DNA from: Ensifer sp. LCM 4579
Lineage (GTDB): Bacteria > Pseudomonadota > Alphaproteobacteria > Rhizobiales > Rhizobiaceae
Reading direction: 5' to 3'
Length of the DNA: 64,000 nt
NCBI RefSeq assembly: GCF_001854885.1
Contig: NZ_MDDV01000013.1
Coordinates: 124,001 to 188,000, forward strand
Of this stretch, positions 1 to 8,947 are shown piece by piece. The notes beneath the pieces were generated by a model. That model saw only the letters and a list, made by a program, of their open reading frames with translations, was not told the DNA's origin and ran no database searches. Position 1 is the stretch's first letter; the number at the start of each line of letters is the position of its first letter. A program made the translations under genes and the position numbers.

Positions 1-1286
1 CTATCAAGGCACGCGTCACCGGCGCATTTATCGCTGCCGTCCTTTCGACGACCGCGTTCAACGGCGCCTTTGCCGAGGACACGATCAAGGTCGGCATCCT
101 GCATTCGCTTTCCGGAACCATGGCGATCTCCGAGACGACGCTGAAAGACGCCATGCTGATGCTGATCGACGAACAGAACAAGAAGGGCGGACTGCTCGGC
201 AAGAAGCTCGAGGCGGTCGTCGTCGACCCGGCCTCGGACTGGCCGCTTTTCGCCGAGAAGGCGCGCGAGCTGATCTCGGTTGACAAGGTTTCGGCGGTCT
301 TCGGCTGCTGGACGTCCGTGTCGCGCAAATCGGTGCTGCCGGTCTTCGAGGAGCTGAACTCGATCCTCTTCTATCCCGTCCAGTACGAGGGTGAGGAAAG
401 CCAGCGCAACGTCTTCTATACGGGTGCTGCGCCGAACCAGCAGGCGATCCCCGCCGTCGACTATCTGATGGAGAACGAAGAGGTCGAGCGCTGGGTGCTC
501 GCCGGCACGGACTATGTCTATCCGCGCACGACCAACAAGATCCTCGAGGCCTACCTGATCGCCAAGGGCGTCAAGCCTGAGGACATCATGATCAATTACA
601 CGCCCTTCGGCCATTCCGACTGGCAGACGATCGTCTCCGATATCAAGAAGTTCGGTTCGGCCGGCAAGAAGACTGCCGTCGTCTCGACCATCAATGGCGA
701 CGCCAACGTGCCCTTCTACAAGGAACTCGCCAATCAGGGCGTCAAGGCCGAAGACATTCCCGTCGTCGCCTTCTCGGTGGGTGAGGAAGAGCTTGCCGGC
801 CTCGACACCGGGCCGCTCGTCGGGCACCTCGCCGCCTGGAACTATTTCCAGTCGGTCGACAATCCGGCCAATGCCGAGTTCATCAAGACCTGGAAGGCCT
901 TTACCAAGAACGACAAGCGGGTCACCAATGACCCGATGGAAGCCCACTATATCGGTTTCAACATGTGGCTGAAGGCGGTCGAGAAGGCCGGCACCACCGA
1001 TACCGACGCCGTGCTCGACGCGATGATCGGCGTCTCCGTGCCGAACCTTTCGGGCGGCTATTCGACGATGATGCCGAACCACCACATCACCAAGCCGGTG
1101 CTGATCGGCGAGATCCAGTCGGACGGCCAGTTCGAGACCGTCTGGGAGACGCCCGGCCTCGTCGTCGGCGACGAATGGTCGGACTACCTGCCGGATTCGA
1201 AGGACCTGATCTCCGACTGGCGGGCGCCGATGTCCTGCGGCAACTTCAACGTTGCCACCGGCAAGTGCGGCGGCAAGGGCTCCTGA
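1..1286 (+). CDS. urtA: Urea ABC transporter substrate-binding protein (5' partial)
   Basis: Periplasmic receptor of the UrtABCDE urea importer. The reading frame is open from the window edge (first full codon at base 3), so the true start lies upstream. The visible N-terminus is the end of a signal peptide: a hydrophobic stretch ending in AFA, then mature protein beginning EDTIKVGILHSLSG, as in the amide/urea-binding branch of the leucine-type receptor family. An internal ATG at 120 falls inside the mature domain and is not the start. The C-terminus carries the usual urea-receptor block with two late cysteines (SCGNF and GKCGG). It heads urtBCDE, separated from urtB by 264 bp with a strong hairpin. 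Family assignment is firm; the substrate is inferred from the full urt gene order. Confidence 0.93.
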   Translation, partial: IKARVTGAFIAAVLSTTAFNGAFAEDTIKVGILHSLSGTMAISETTLKDAMLMLIDEQNKKGGLLGKKLEAVVVDPASDWPLFAEKARELISVDKVSAVFGCWTSVSRKSVLPVFEELNSILFYPVQYEGEESQRNVFYTGAAPNQQAIPAVDYLMENEEVERWVLAGTDYVYPRTTNKILEAYLIAKGVKPEDIMINYTPFGHSDWQTIVSDIKKFGSAGKKTAVVSTINGDANVPFYKELANQGVKAEDIPVVAFSVGEEELAGLDTGPLVGHLAAWNYFQSVDNPANAEFIKTWKAFTKNDKRVTNDPMEAHYIGFNMWLKAVEKAGTTDTDAVLDAMIGVSVPNLSGGYSTMMPNHHITKPVLIGEIQSDGQFETVWETPGLVVGDEWSDYLPDSKDLISDWRAPMSCGNFNVATGKCGGKGS

Positions 1287-1397
1287 TCCGCAGGACTCAT
1301 GCCGGGTCTTCATGACGAAAGAGATGTTCGAGGGGCGGCCGGCGTTCCGGCCGTTTCCTGCGAGGCATTTTCCATGACGAAACGATACCCCGGAAAA

Positions 1398-1427
1398 CCC
1401 TCCGTCCGACGGCGTCCGGACGGAGGG
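1398..1427 (+). terminator. Strong hairpin between urtA and urtB
   Basis: Perfect 11-bp stem (CCCTCCGTCCG paired with CGGACGGAGGG) with an 8-nt loop, 112 bp downstream of the urtA stop. It is followed by ACTTTG rather than a full U-tract, so it looks like a partial terminator or 3'-end stabiliser. That would make the receptor mRNA more abundant than the membrane-component mRNA. Confidence 0.6.
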
Positions 1428-1550
1428 ACTTTGCCTGCCGAAGGACGTGCACTGTAACACAGGACGTGATTGGTCGGGCGACGCGAAGGCGGGCGGGATG
1501 GGCAGCAGTTGCCGGTTCATCCCGCACTGAACTGACGAAGCGAGAGGCGA

Positions 1551-3164
1551 ATGTACCGCATCTTCCTATCCATGCTGGTAGCCTTGTTCCTCATTGCCGC
1601 AGCCGCCCCGGGGGCTCGAGCCGAGGAGGCGCTGCGCGAACTGGTGAACGCCCTCGGTGAGGCCAAGCTCTCCGACATGGACGAGCACATCGCGTCGCTG
1701 GCGAAGACCGGCGACCCCAGCGTCGTACCGATCCTCGAAGCGCTCGGCGAGGGCGATCTCTATGTGCGCAAGGCCGATGGCCAGGTATTCCTGACGAAGG
1801 GAAACGGTTCGAAGCTCACGCTCACCGACCCGGTGTCCGGAGAAAGTGCCGGTGAGGCGCCGAAGGCGGCCCTTTCGAAGGTCAAGGTCAACAACGGCGT
1901 CCGCCGTGCGGTGCGCACCGCGCTCGGCAGCCTGACGCTCATGAGCCCCGACCGCAATGCCCGCCTCAAAGCCGTGCAGTCGGTGCTGCAATCGCCGAAT
2001 GCCGATGCCCTCGACGCCATCGAGAATGCGCTTGCCGCCGAGAAGGATGCCGATGTTCGCGCATTACTCGAACAGGCGCGCGCCACGTCCCTCCTGATCT
2101 CCGACCGGACGGTCGAGGAGAAGCGGCGGGCGGTTCAGACGCTCAAGGCAGGTGGCGGGCGCGACGCGCTCTCCGTCCTGTCCTCGGCCCTCGGTTCCGC
2201 AGACGAGACCCTGAAGCCCGACATCGTGGCGGCCATTGCCGGCCTCGAGCAGACGCAGGCGCTGTGGGCGGCCGGGCAAAACGTCTGGTATGGGCTTTCC
2301 CTCGGCTCGGTGCTGCTTCTCGCCGCAATCGGCCTTGCCATCACCTTCGGCGTCATGGGCATCATCAACATGGCGCATGGCGAGATGGTGATGCTCGGCG
2401 CCTATACGACATTTCTGGTCCAGGAGGTCGTACGTACCTCGTTTCCCGGTCTCTTCGACTGGTCGCTGGCGATCGCGCTGCCGCTCGCCTTCCTCGTCAC
2501 CGGCGCCGTCGGGCTGGCGATGGAGCGCGGCGTCATCCGCTTTCTCTATGGCCGCCCGCTCGAGACCTTGCTTGCCACCTGGGGCATGTCGCTGATCCTG
2601 CAGCAGGCGGTCCGCACCATTTTCGGTCCGACCAATCAGGAGGTGGGCAACCCTTCCTGGATGTCCGGCGCCTTCGACCTTGGCGGGCTGACGATCACCT
2701 GGAACCGCCTCTGGATCATCGTCTTCGCGCTCGCCGTCTTTGCCGCGCTGCTCTTCCTCCTGAAGAAGACGCCGATGGGCTTGCAGATGCGGGCGGTGAC
2801 GCAGAACCGGCGCATGGCCTCCTCCATGGGCATCCGCACGCCATGGGTGGATGCGCTCACCTTCGCGCTCGGCTCCGGCATTGCCGGCATGGCCGGGGTC
2901 GCGCTCTCGCAGATCGACAACGTCTCGCCAAACCTCGGCCAGGGTTACATCATCGACAGCTTCATGGTCGTGGTCTTCGGCGGCGTCGGGAATCTCTGGG
3001 GGACGCTGGTCGGCGCCTTCTCGCTCGGCATCCTCAACAAGTTCCTGGAGCCCTATGCTGGGGCCGTGCTCGGTAAGATCCTCGTGCTCGTGCTGATCAT
3101 CCTCTTCATCCAGAAGCGGCCGCGCGGGCTGTTTGCACTCAAGGGCCGGGCGGTGGAAGCATGA
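1551..3164 (+). CDS. urtB: Urea ABC transporter permease UrtB
   Basis: Inner-membrane permease of the urea importer, 537 aa. It has a signal peptide (to about residue 24), then an extra N-terminal region of about 220 residues that is helical and rich in Ala, Leu and Glu, presumably periplasmic. The LivH-type membrane domain starts near residue 245 (GLSLGSVLLLAAIGLAITFG). The permease signature GIINMAHGEMVMLGAY and the C-terminal block VVVFGGVGNLWGTLVGA are both present. The N-terminal extension is typical of UrtB and absent from LivH, which supports urea over branched-chain amino acids. The start is chosen for the GAGAGGCG ribosome site just upstream. It overlaps urtC by 4 bp. Confidence 0.94.
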   Translation: MYRIFLSMLVALFLIAAAAPGARAEEALRELVNALGEAKLSDMDEHIASLAKTGDPSVVPILEALGEGDLYVRKADGQVFLTKGNGSKLTLTDPVSGESAGEAPKAALSKVKVNNGVRRAVRTALGSLTLMSPDRNARLKAVQSVLQSPNADALDAIENALAAEKDADVRALLEQARATSLLISDRTVEEKRRAVQTLKAGGGRDALSVLSSALGSADETLKPDIVAAIAGLEQTQALWAAGQNVWYGLSLGSVLLLAAIGLAITFGVMGIINMAHGEMVMLGAYTTFLVQEVVRTSFPGLFDWSLAIALPLAFLVTGAVGLAMERGVIRFLYGRPLETLLATWGMSLILQQAVRTIFGPTNQEVGNPSWMSGAFDLGGLTITWNRLWIIVFALAVFAALLFLLKKTPMGLQMRAVTQNRRMASSMGIRTPWVDALTFALGSGIAGMAGVALSQIDNVSPNLGQGYIIDSFMVVVFGGVGNLWGTLVGAFSLGILNKFLEPYAGAVLGKILVLVLIILFIQKRPRGLFALKGRAVEA

Positions 3165-4333
3165 TCACCTCGTTTCTCGTCAAATCGCTGGATCGGACGA
3201 TCGTCATTGCCGTGGCGATCCTCATGGTACTCGCCGTTCTCGTGCCGGCGCTCAACCTCCTGACGGCGCCGGATCATCCGCTGCATGTCCCGACCTACCT
3301 CGTCTCGCTCTTCGGGAAGTACCTGACTTATGCGTTGCTGGCGCTCGCGCTCGACCTCGTCTGGGGCTTTTGCGGCATCCTCTCGCTCGGGCACGCGGCG
3401 TTCTTCGCACTCGGGGGCTATGCCATGGGCATGTACCTGATGCGTCAGATCGGTACCCGCGGCTCCTATGGCGACCCGCTGCTGCCGGATTTCATGGTCT
3501 TCCTCAACTGGAAGGAGCTGCCCTGGTTCTGGTACGGCTTCGACATGTTCTGGTTCGCGGCGCTGATGGTCGTGCTCGTCCCGGGCTTCATCGCCTTCGT
3601 CTTCGGCTGGTTCGCCTTCCGCTCGCGCGTCAACGGCGTCTATCTCTCCATCATCACCCAGGCGATGACCTATGCGCTGCTGCTCGCCTTCTTCCGCAAC
3701 GACATGGGCTTCGGCGGCAATAACGGCCTGACGGACTTCAAGGACATTCTGGGTTTCAGCATCCAGGCGGACGGCACCCGCGCCGCCCTGTTTGCCGCCT
3801 CGGCGCTGGCGCTCGCCCTCTCGCTCGTCATCACCTCCGGCATCGTGCGCTCGAAGCTTGGCAAGGTGCTGGTGGCGCTCCGCGATGCGGAAAGCCGCAC
3901 CCGGTTCCTCGGCTACCGGGTCGAGCACATGAAGCTCTTCGCCTTCACCGTCTCTGCGATGATGGCAGGCGTCGCCGGCGCGCTCTATGTTCCGCAGGTC
4001 GGCATCATCAATCCCGGCGAGTTCGCCCCCGGCAATTCCATCGAGGTGGTCATCTGGACGGCTGTCGGCGGCCGCGGCACGCTGATCGGCCCGATCGTCG
4101 GCGCGATCCTCGTCAATGGCGGAAAAAGCATCTTCACCGCCGCCTTTCCCGAATTCTGGCTCTTTGCGCTCGGGGGACTCTTCGTCCTGGTGACGCTGTT
4201 CCTGCCAAAAGGCGTGGTCGGCACCGCGCAGCAACTCCTTGCCCGAGGGCGCGCCGATCGCAAGGCGGCCCGGAGGCAGAACCGGGATGAGGAAACGGGC
4301 CTTGGGCCCGCCGAACCGATGGCTGCGGAGTAA
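3161..4333 (+). CDS. urtC: Urea ABC transporter permease UrtC
   Basis: Second permease of the urea importer, 390 aa, LivM-type. Hydrophobic segments run through most of the protein, with the family blocks DLVWGFCGILSLGHAAFFALGGYAMG near residue 65 and VEVVIWTAVGGRGTLIGPIVGA near residue 295. The charged C-terminal tail (about the last 30 residues, rich in Arg) is cytoplasmic. The start overlaps the urtB stop by 4 bp (ATGA), which implies translational coupling. It forms the heterodimeric channel with UrtB. Confidence 0.94.
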   Translation: MITSFLVKSLDRTIVIAVAILMVLAVLVPALNLLTAPDHPLHVPTYLVSLFGKYLTYALLALALDLVWGFCGILSLGHAAFFALGGYAMGMYLMRQIGTRGSYGDPLLPDFMVFLNWKELPWFWYGFDMFWFAALMVVLVPGFIAFVFGWFAFRSRVNGVYLSIITQAMTYALLLAFFRNDMGFGGNNGLTDFKDILGFSIQADGTRAALFAASALALALSLVITSGIVRSKLGKVLVALRDAESRTRFLGYRVEHMKLFAFTVSAMMAGVAGALYVPQVGIINPGEFAPGNSIEVVIWTAVGGRGTLIGPIVGAILVNGGKSIFTAAFPEFWLFALGGLFVLVTLFLPKGVVGTAQQLLARGRADRKAARRQNRDEETGLGPAEPMAAE

Positions 4334-4338
4334 TCGCG

Positions 4339-5091
4339 ATGACCGGGAAGAAACCCAGGAGCCTGCTCTATCTCGATGGCGTTTCCGTCTCCTTCGACGG
4401 CTTCAAGGCGCTGAACGCGCTCTCCTTTATCGTGGAGCCCGGGGAGTTGCGAGCCATCATCGGGCCGAACGGCGCCGGCAAGACGACGATGATGGACATC
4501 ATCACCGGCAAGACGCGGCCGGACGAGGGCGAGGTCTATTTCAGGGGCGACATCGACCTCACGCAGAAGGACGAAGCGGACATCGCCCAGCTCGGCATCG
4601 GCCGCAAGTTCCAGAAGCCGAGTGTCTTCGAAAGCCATACGGTCTGGGACAATCTCGAACTGGCGCTGAACCGCCGCCGCGGCGTCTTCGCCACCCTGTT
4701 CTATCGCCTGACCGGCGAGGACAAGGCCCGCATCGAGGAAATCCTTTCGACCGTGCGGCTGACGGCGCGCCGGGACGATCTCGCCGCCAATCTCTCGCAC
4801 GGACAGAAGCAATGGCTGGAGATCGGCATGCTGCTCGCCCAGGAACCGGAGCTCTTGCTCGTCGACGAGCCGGTCGCCGGCATGACCGATGCGGAGACGG
4901 CGGAAACGGCGGTCCTGCTCAAGGAGATCGCCAGGACGCGCTCCGTGGTCGTCGTCGAGCACGACATGGGCTTCATCCGCGACCTCGGCGTCAAGGTCAC
5001 CTGCCTTGCGGAAGGTTCGGTGCTGGCGGAGGGCTCGATCGATTTCGTCAGCAATGACCCGAAGGTGATCGAGAACTATCTCGGCCGGTGA
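4339..5091 (+). CDS. urtD: Urea ABC transporter ATP-binding protein UrtD
   Basis: Cytoplasmic ATPase of the urea importer, 250 aa, LivG-type. Visible motifs in order are Walker A GPNGAGKTTM (about residue 46), signature NLSHGQKQWLEI, Walker B LLLVDEPVAGMTD and switch histidine VVVEHDMGFIRDL. The LSHGQKQ form of the signature is usual for UrtD. It lies 5 bp after urtC and 19 bp before urtE, within one operon. It pairs with UrtE under the UrtB/UrtC channel. Confidence 0.94.
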   Translation: MTGKKPRSLLYLDGVSVSFDGFKALNALSFIVEPGELRAIIGPNGAGKTTMMDIITGKTRPDEGEVYFRGDIDLTQKDEADIAQLGIGRKFQKPSVFESHTVWDNLELALNRRRGVFATLFYRLTGEDKARIEEILSTVRLTARRDDLAANLSHGQKQWLEIGMLLAQEPELLLVDEPVAGMTDAETAETAVLLKEIARTRSVVVVEHDMGFIRDLGVKVTCLAEGSVLAEGSIDFVSNDPKVIENYLGR

Positions 5092-5110
5092 GTGGAAGGA
5101 TTTCGAGGCA

Positions 5111-5806
5111 ATGTTGAAGGTCGAGAACGTCAATCTGCATTACGGCGCCGCCCAGGCGCTGCGTAATGTTTCTTTCAAGGCGGAAATGGGCAAGATCACC
5201 TGCGTGCTCGGGCGCAACGGCGTCGGCAAGTCGAGCCTGCTTCGGGCAATCACAGGCCAGCATCCGGTGAGCTCCGGTACGATATCCTTCAATGACACCG
5301 CCCTTGCCGGCATGGCGCCCTTCCGCCGCGCCAAGCTGGGCGTCGGTTATGTGCCGCAGGGCCGCGAGATCTTTCCGCTGCTGACGGTGAAGGAAAATCT
5401 GGAGACCGGCTATGCGCCGCTGAAACGGGCCGAGCGATCGATACCCGACGATATCTTCAGCCTGTTTCCCGTCCTTCGATCCATGCTCTCGCGCCGCGGC
5501 GGCGATCTTTCCGGCGGCCAGCAGCAGCAACTGGCGATCGCCCGCGCCCTCGTCACCCGCCCGAAAATCCTGGTGCTCGATGAGCCGACCGAGGGTATTC
5601 AGCCCTCGATCATCAAGGATATCGGCCGGGCGATCAGATATCTGAAGGAATCGACCGGCATGGCGATCCTGCTGGTCGAGCAATATCTCGACTTCTGCCG
5701 CGAGCTTGCCGACCACGTCTACATCATGGATCGCGGCTCTTTCGTGCATGAAGGGCCGGCGGAGACGCTGGATACGCCGGAAGCGCGCCGCCATTTGACC
5801 GTGTAG
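5111..5806 (+). CDS. urtE: Urea ABC transporter ATP-binding protein UrtE
   Basis: Second ATPase of the urea importer, 231 aa, LivF-type. It has Walker A GRNGVGKSSLLRAI, signature DLSGGQQQQLAIARAL, Walker B ILVLDEPTEGIQPSII and switch histidine-region LLVEQYLDF, the Q/Y form seen in LivF and UrtE. It closes with TPEARRHLTV. Last gene of urtABCDE. No urease structural or accessory gene lies downstream here, so hydrolysis of imported urea must be encoded elsewhere. Confidence 0.94.
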   Translation: MLKVENVNLHYGAAQALRNVSFKAEMGKITCVLGRNGVGKSSLLRAITGQHPVSSGTISFNDTALAGMAPFRRAKLGVGYVPQGREIFPLLTVKENLETGYAPLKRAERSIPDDIFSLFPVLRSMLSRRGGDLSGGQQQQLAIARALVTRPKILVLDEPTEGIQPSIIKDIGRAIRYLKESTGMAILLVEQYLDFCRELADHVYIMDRGSFVHEGPAETLDTPEARRHLTV

Positions 5807-6037
5807 CTGCGTTTTCCACAGGGCCGGATTCGAACTGCCGCTTCAACAGCTTGAGGCCCGCGCGCGTTCGCCGCCGGGCGGCTCTCCCCTTGCAATCCGG
5901 CTTTCCGGCCGATTGCGTTTGCGCCGGCGCCAGCTTTGAACCATACTGCGCACGCTTTGTGAAAGAGCATCACAATCCGTTATTGCGGACAGAATTGGCC
6001 ATTCGCGTTTCCGGCCCCACCCCTTGGAGGAGACACA

Positions 6038-6430
6038 ATGACGAATTTCCTGCCTGAGCTTTATGAAGGGCATGCCCCGATCACGCTTCAGACCCTCTTC
6101 AGGGATGCACTTGAAGCCTATGACGATTGGGAAGAAGACATGCCGGAGCCGATCGTCACCTTCGAGGGCAAGGTTCTCCCGATCAGCGCCGTCTTCGAAT
6201 GGATGAAGCCCTGCACGGATATCATGCCCGCCAACATGCTCGGCATCATTACCGATCAGCTGACGAAGCCCTGGCGCGGCGCCGGCCCGCTGGACGAGAT
6301 GACCTTCTCGACCGCCGCCCGGGTCATGTCCATCCTTGTCCGGCGCCGCCTCATGCGCTTCGGCCGCGGCTCGATCGAGGCCTTCTTCGACCGCTTCAAT
6401 CCGCCCCAGAGACCCGGGCGCGAGGGCTGA
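6038..6430 (+). CDS. Small conserved-looking protein of unknown function
   Basis: 130-aa soluble acidic protein (MTNFLPELYEGHAPITLQTLFRDALEAYDDWEEDMPE...). A clear GGAGGAG ribosome site sits 8 nt upstream of the ATG. There is no signal peptide or membrane segment. The C-terminal third is basic (ARVMSILVRRRLMRFGRGSIEAFFDRF). I do not recognise the family. It stands alone between urtE (231 bp upstream) and a LacI gene, and a palindromic repeat follows its stop. Codon use matches the neighbours, so it is probably a real gene. Confidence 0.6.
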   Translation: MTNFLPELYEGHAPITLQTLFRDALEAYDDWEEDMPEPIVTFEGKVLPISAVFEWMKPCTDIMPANMLGIITDQLTKPWRGAGPLDEMTFSTAARVMSILVRRRLMRFGRGSIEAFFDRFNPPQRPGREG

Positions 6431-6443
6431 GCGACCTTTTCTC

Positions 6444-6482
6444 ACGCGGGGTGGACTGCGGTTTTCCGGCCCCATCCCGCGT
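6444..6482. repeat. Short interspersed palindromic repeat (degenerate copy)
   Basis: Arms ACGCGGGGTGG and CCATCCCGCGT pair with a single mismatch around an inner GCGGTTTTCC segment. The inner and outer words match, in reverse orientation, the repeat at 46020-46063 (GCGGAAAACCGC inside GCGGGATG/CATCCCGC arms). Palindromes of this type are common between rhizobial genes. It could also act as a transcript terminator after the 6038-6430 gene. Confidence 0.5.
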
Positions 6483-6567
6483 CTCACCGTCTTGGAAACA
6501 TATGGCCACCCTGCGCTGTTGCGGCGCCGTTCAATCCGCTGTCATGAAAGCGCGATAGGCGGAGCGG

Positions 6568-7551
6568 ATGGTGACTCTGCAACAGATTGCCTTTCACGCC
6601 GGCTGCTCGCTGGCGACGGTTTCGCGTGTCCTCAAGGGTCAAGGGCCGGTCAGCGACGAAATGGTGCGCCGGGTGCGTCGCGCCGCGGCCGAGCTCGGTT
6701 ACAGATCCCTGTCGACGGTGGGCGCCGGCACGCGCCATCGTCCGGTCGTCGGCGTGCTGGTGCCGAGTGTGGCCAATCCGGTTTTTGCCGCATCGCTCGC
6801 CGGCATCCAGCATCGCCTGCAGGCGGCAAGGCACGGCGTTTTGATTGCCCAGTCGAATTACGATCCCGCCGCAGAAGCGCGCGCGGTCGCTGCGCTTCTG
6901 GAACAGCGGCCGACGGGGCTGATCCTGACGCTCTGCAACGCCGAGACCAGCGATGCGCTGTCGGCTGCCCTGCCGCCGACTGTCCTGCTCAACAACCGGC
7001 CGCTGCCGCGCTTTCCGGCTGCGGTGACCGTCGATAACCGTCGCGCCGGCTATGAGATCACCCGTCATATGCTTGCCCACCGGCATTGCCGTATCCTGTT
7101 CGTCTCCGGCCATTTCGCCTCTTCCGACCGTGCGCGCCTGCGTTACGACGGATATTGCGCGGCGATGAGCGAAGCCGGACATGTGCCGCTCCCGGCGATG
7201 GAGATCCCCTTCGTCGACGGTTACCAGCATCTCGACCTTGCCGGCGTCCTGGCAGGCCATCGGCCGACGGCGATCATCGCATCCAACGACCTGCTCGCCA
7301 TGGGGGTCATTGCCGCGCTTCGGCGGGAGGGCCTGACGGTGCCGGCCGATGTTTCCGTTGCGGGCTTCGACGGGATTGCGATCGGCCGCCTGATGAACCC
7401 GCCGCTGACGACCATGGCGATGCCCGACGGCGACATGGGCGTCGCAGCCGCGGCCATGCTGCTCGACATTGCCGAAAACGCCTCCGAATGCCGGCATCTC
7501 TGCCTCGACCACCGGCTTTATCCGGGCGAGACGGTGCGTATGGCGGGCTGA
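6568..7551 (+). CDS. LacI-family transcriptional regulator
   Basis: 327-aa repressor-type regulator. The N-terminal helix-turn-helix is MVTLQQIAFHAGCSLATVSRVLKGQGPVSDEMVRRVRRAAAELGYR (residues 1-46), followed by the hinge and a periplasmic-binding-protein-like effector domain (PVVGVLVPSVANPVFAASLAGIQ; ITRHMLAHRHCRILFVSG; ASNDLLAMGVIAAL; AGFDGIAIGRLMNPPLTT). GCGGAGC lies close upstream of the ATG. It is convergent with the ABC importer operon at 7659-12684, so any control of that operon is inference from proximity. The ligand is unknown. Confidence 0.85.
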   Translation: MVTLQQIAFHAGCSLATVSRVLKGQGPVSDEMVRRVRRAAAELGYRSLSTVGAGTRHRPVVGVLVPSVANPVFAASLAGIQHRLQAARHGVLIAQSNYDPAAEARAVAALLEQRPTGLILTLCNAETSDALSAALPPTVLLNNRPLPRFPAAVTVDNRRAGYEITRHMLAHRHCRILFVSGHFASSDRARLRYDGYCAAMSEAGHVPLPAMEIPFVDGYQHLDLAGVLAGHRPTAIIASNDLLAMGVIAALRREGLTVPADVSVAGFDGIAIGRLMNPPLTTMAMPDGDMGVAAAAMLLDIAENASECRHLCLDHRLYPGETVRMAG

Positions 7552-7576
7552 GATGTGACGATTTTCCCCATATGGG

Positions 7577-7621
7577 CCCCTCCCCAACCCCTCCCCTTTG
7601 TGGGGAGGGGTTGGGGAGGGG
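7577..7621. terminator. 45-bp perfect inverted repeat between convergent genes
   Basis: Two 20-bp arms, CCCCTCCCCAACCCCTCCCC and its exact complement, flank a 5-nt TTTGT loop. It sits between the LacI stop (7551) and the stop of the minus-strand substrate-binding protein (7659). This is the natural place for a bidirectional terminator. The purine/pyrimidine-pure arms are also typical of rhizobial intergenic palindromic repeats. Confidence 0.7.
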
Positions 7622-7658
7622 ATATCGCTCGCAACGGGCGCGGCCGCTCGCGTGCGCC

Positions 7659-8924
7659 TCAGCTCCGCGGCAGCAGGCTCTCCACCTCGGCCGCGGCGTC
7701 GTCCAGGGCTTCCTCAGGCGTTGCCGACTGTTCGACGACGCGTGACAGGTTCTCGACGATAGACTGGGTAACCTTGACGCCGTTCGTGCCGGGGAAGGCA
7801 TACCAGGGGATCATGCGCGGCATCTGCTCGAGACCGGCGCGGAACAGCGGGTTCTTCTCATAAAAGTTCGCAAGATATTCCGGCGACTTCGCCGCGAGCT
7901 CGTTGTTCGGCACATAGCCGGTGCCAGGAACGACGACGGAGGCGCCGTAGGGGCCGGCCGCGAACTTGGCGAACTTCCAGGCCGCTTCCTGCTTTTCCGC
8001 GTCACGGGTCAGGATGACGACGGCGTTGCCGCCGGTCGGCAGCTTGCCGTTCACCGGGTCGATCAGCGGGATCGGCGCGGTGCGCAGGTCGAACTTGTCG
8101 CCGACATTCTTGATCGTGTTGCGCAGCGCGCCGGTCGTCTGGAAGGCGAAGCCGATCTTGCCGGCGACGAAGGCCTGTTCGCCCGCCTGCTTGGTGAGCA
8201 CCGGCAGCCCGCCTTCCTTGACCATGCGGTCGAGCACTTCGATGGCCTTGCGGCCTTCCGGGCCGTTGAAGGCGACCTTGGTCTCGTCGTCGTTAAGCAT
8301 GCGTCCGCCAGCGCCGAAGAGGAGGGCGGAAAACATCCAGTCGTCGCCCTGCCAGCGGAAATCGACGCCTTCGTTGCCGTCGCCGAGCGCCTTGATCTTG
8401 CCGCCGAGCGCGATCACCTCGTCCCAGGTCTTCGGCGCCTTGTCCGGGTCGCCGCCGGCCTGGCGCACGAGATCGGCATTGTAATACATGATCGGGTTCG
8501 AGGTTGCGAAGGCGAGGCCCACCTGCTTGCCGTTAACCTGGGCGAGCTTCAGAAGGTGCTCCGAAAAGCCCTGCTCGGCCATGTTGCCGTCCTTCGCGAT
8601 GAAGGGTCCGAGATCGACCGGAATGTCGCGCTCGTTGAGCATGCGCAGGCGGTTGAGGCCGACGAAGGTGACGTCGGGCATCTCGGCCGTGCCGGCCTGG
8701 CGCATGATCGTCTGGATGCCTGCCTCGTAAGTGTCGGAAGGATTGGCGAAGGTGATCCTGATATCCGGATTCTCCTCCATGAACTTCTTAGAAATCGTGT
8801 CCATCACGTCCTTGAAGAAGCCCGGCATCGGATAATGCACGGTCAGCACCGTTTCGGCCTTGGCCGGAACGGCGAAGGTCAGCGACACCGCCGCGGCGGC
8901 GAGAAAATGCCTGATATGTTTCAT
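7659..8924 (-). CDS. ABC transporter substrate-binding protein, UgpB-like
   Basis: 421-aa periplasmic solute receptor of the family-1 (sugar/glycerol-3-phosphate) type. The start at 8924 gives a clean signal peptide (MKHIRHFLAAAAVSLTFAVPAKAE) behind a CAGGAGAG ribosome site. An open frame continues upstream to 9626 but only shadows the permease gene. Family motifs include PSDTYEAGIQTIMRQAGTAEMPDVTFVGLNRL and LPTGGNAVVILTRDAEKQEAAWKFAKF, the latter typical of UgpB. Last gene of a minus-strand operon after two permeases, an ATPase and a metallophosphoesterase. The phosphorylated or phosphodiester substrate is inferred from UgpB likeness and the operon partner. Confidence 0.85.
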   Translation of the reverse strand: MKHIRHFLAAAAVSLTFAVPAKAETVLTVHYPMPGFFKDVMDTISKKFMEENPDIRITFANPSDTYEAGIQTIMRQAGTAEMPDVTFVGLNRLRMLNERDIPVDLGPFIAKDGNMAEQGFSEHLLKLAQVNGKQVGLAFATSNPIMYYNADLVRQAGGDPDKAPKTWDEVIALGGKIKALGDGNEGVDFRWQGDDWMFSALLFGAGGRMLNDDETKVAFNGPEGRKAIEVLDRMVKEGGLPVLTKQAGEQAFVAGKIGFAFQTTGALRNTIKNVGDKFDLRTAPIPLIDPVNGKLPTGGNAVVILTRDAEKQEAAWKFAKFAAGPYGASVVVPGTGYVPNNELAAKSPEYLANFYEKNPLFRAGLEQMPRMIPWYAFPGTNGVKVTQSIVENLSRVVEQSATPEEALDDAAAEVESLLPRS

Positions 8925-8947
8925 GACGCTCTCCTGGTTCGAACCGG

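Noticed and set aside
3053-4234. Long minus-strand frame opposite urtC.
   Set aside because: Its composition (Arg, Glu, Asp, His-rich, no domain) is typical antisense shadow of high-GC genes.
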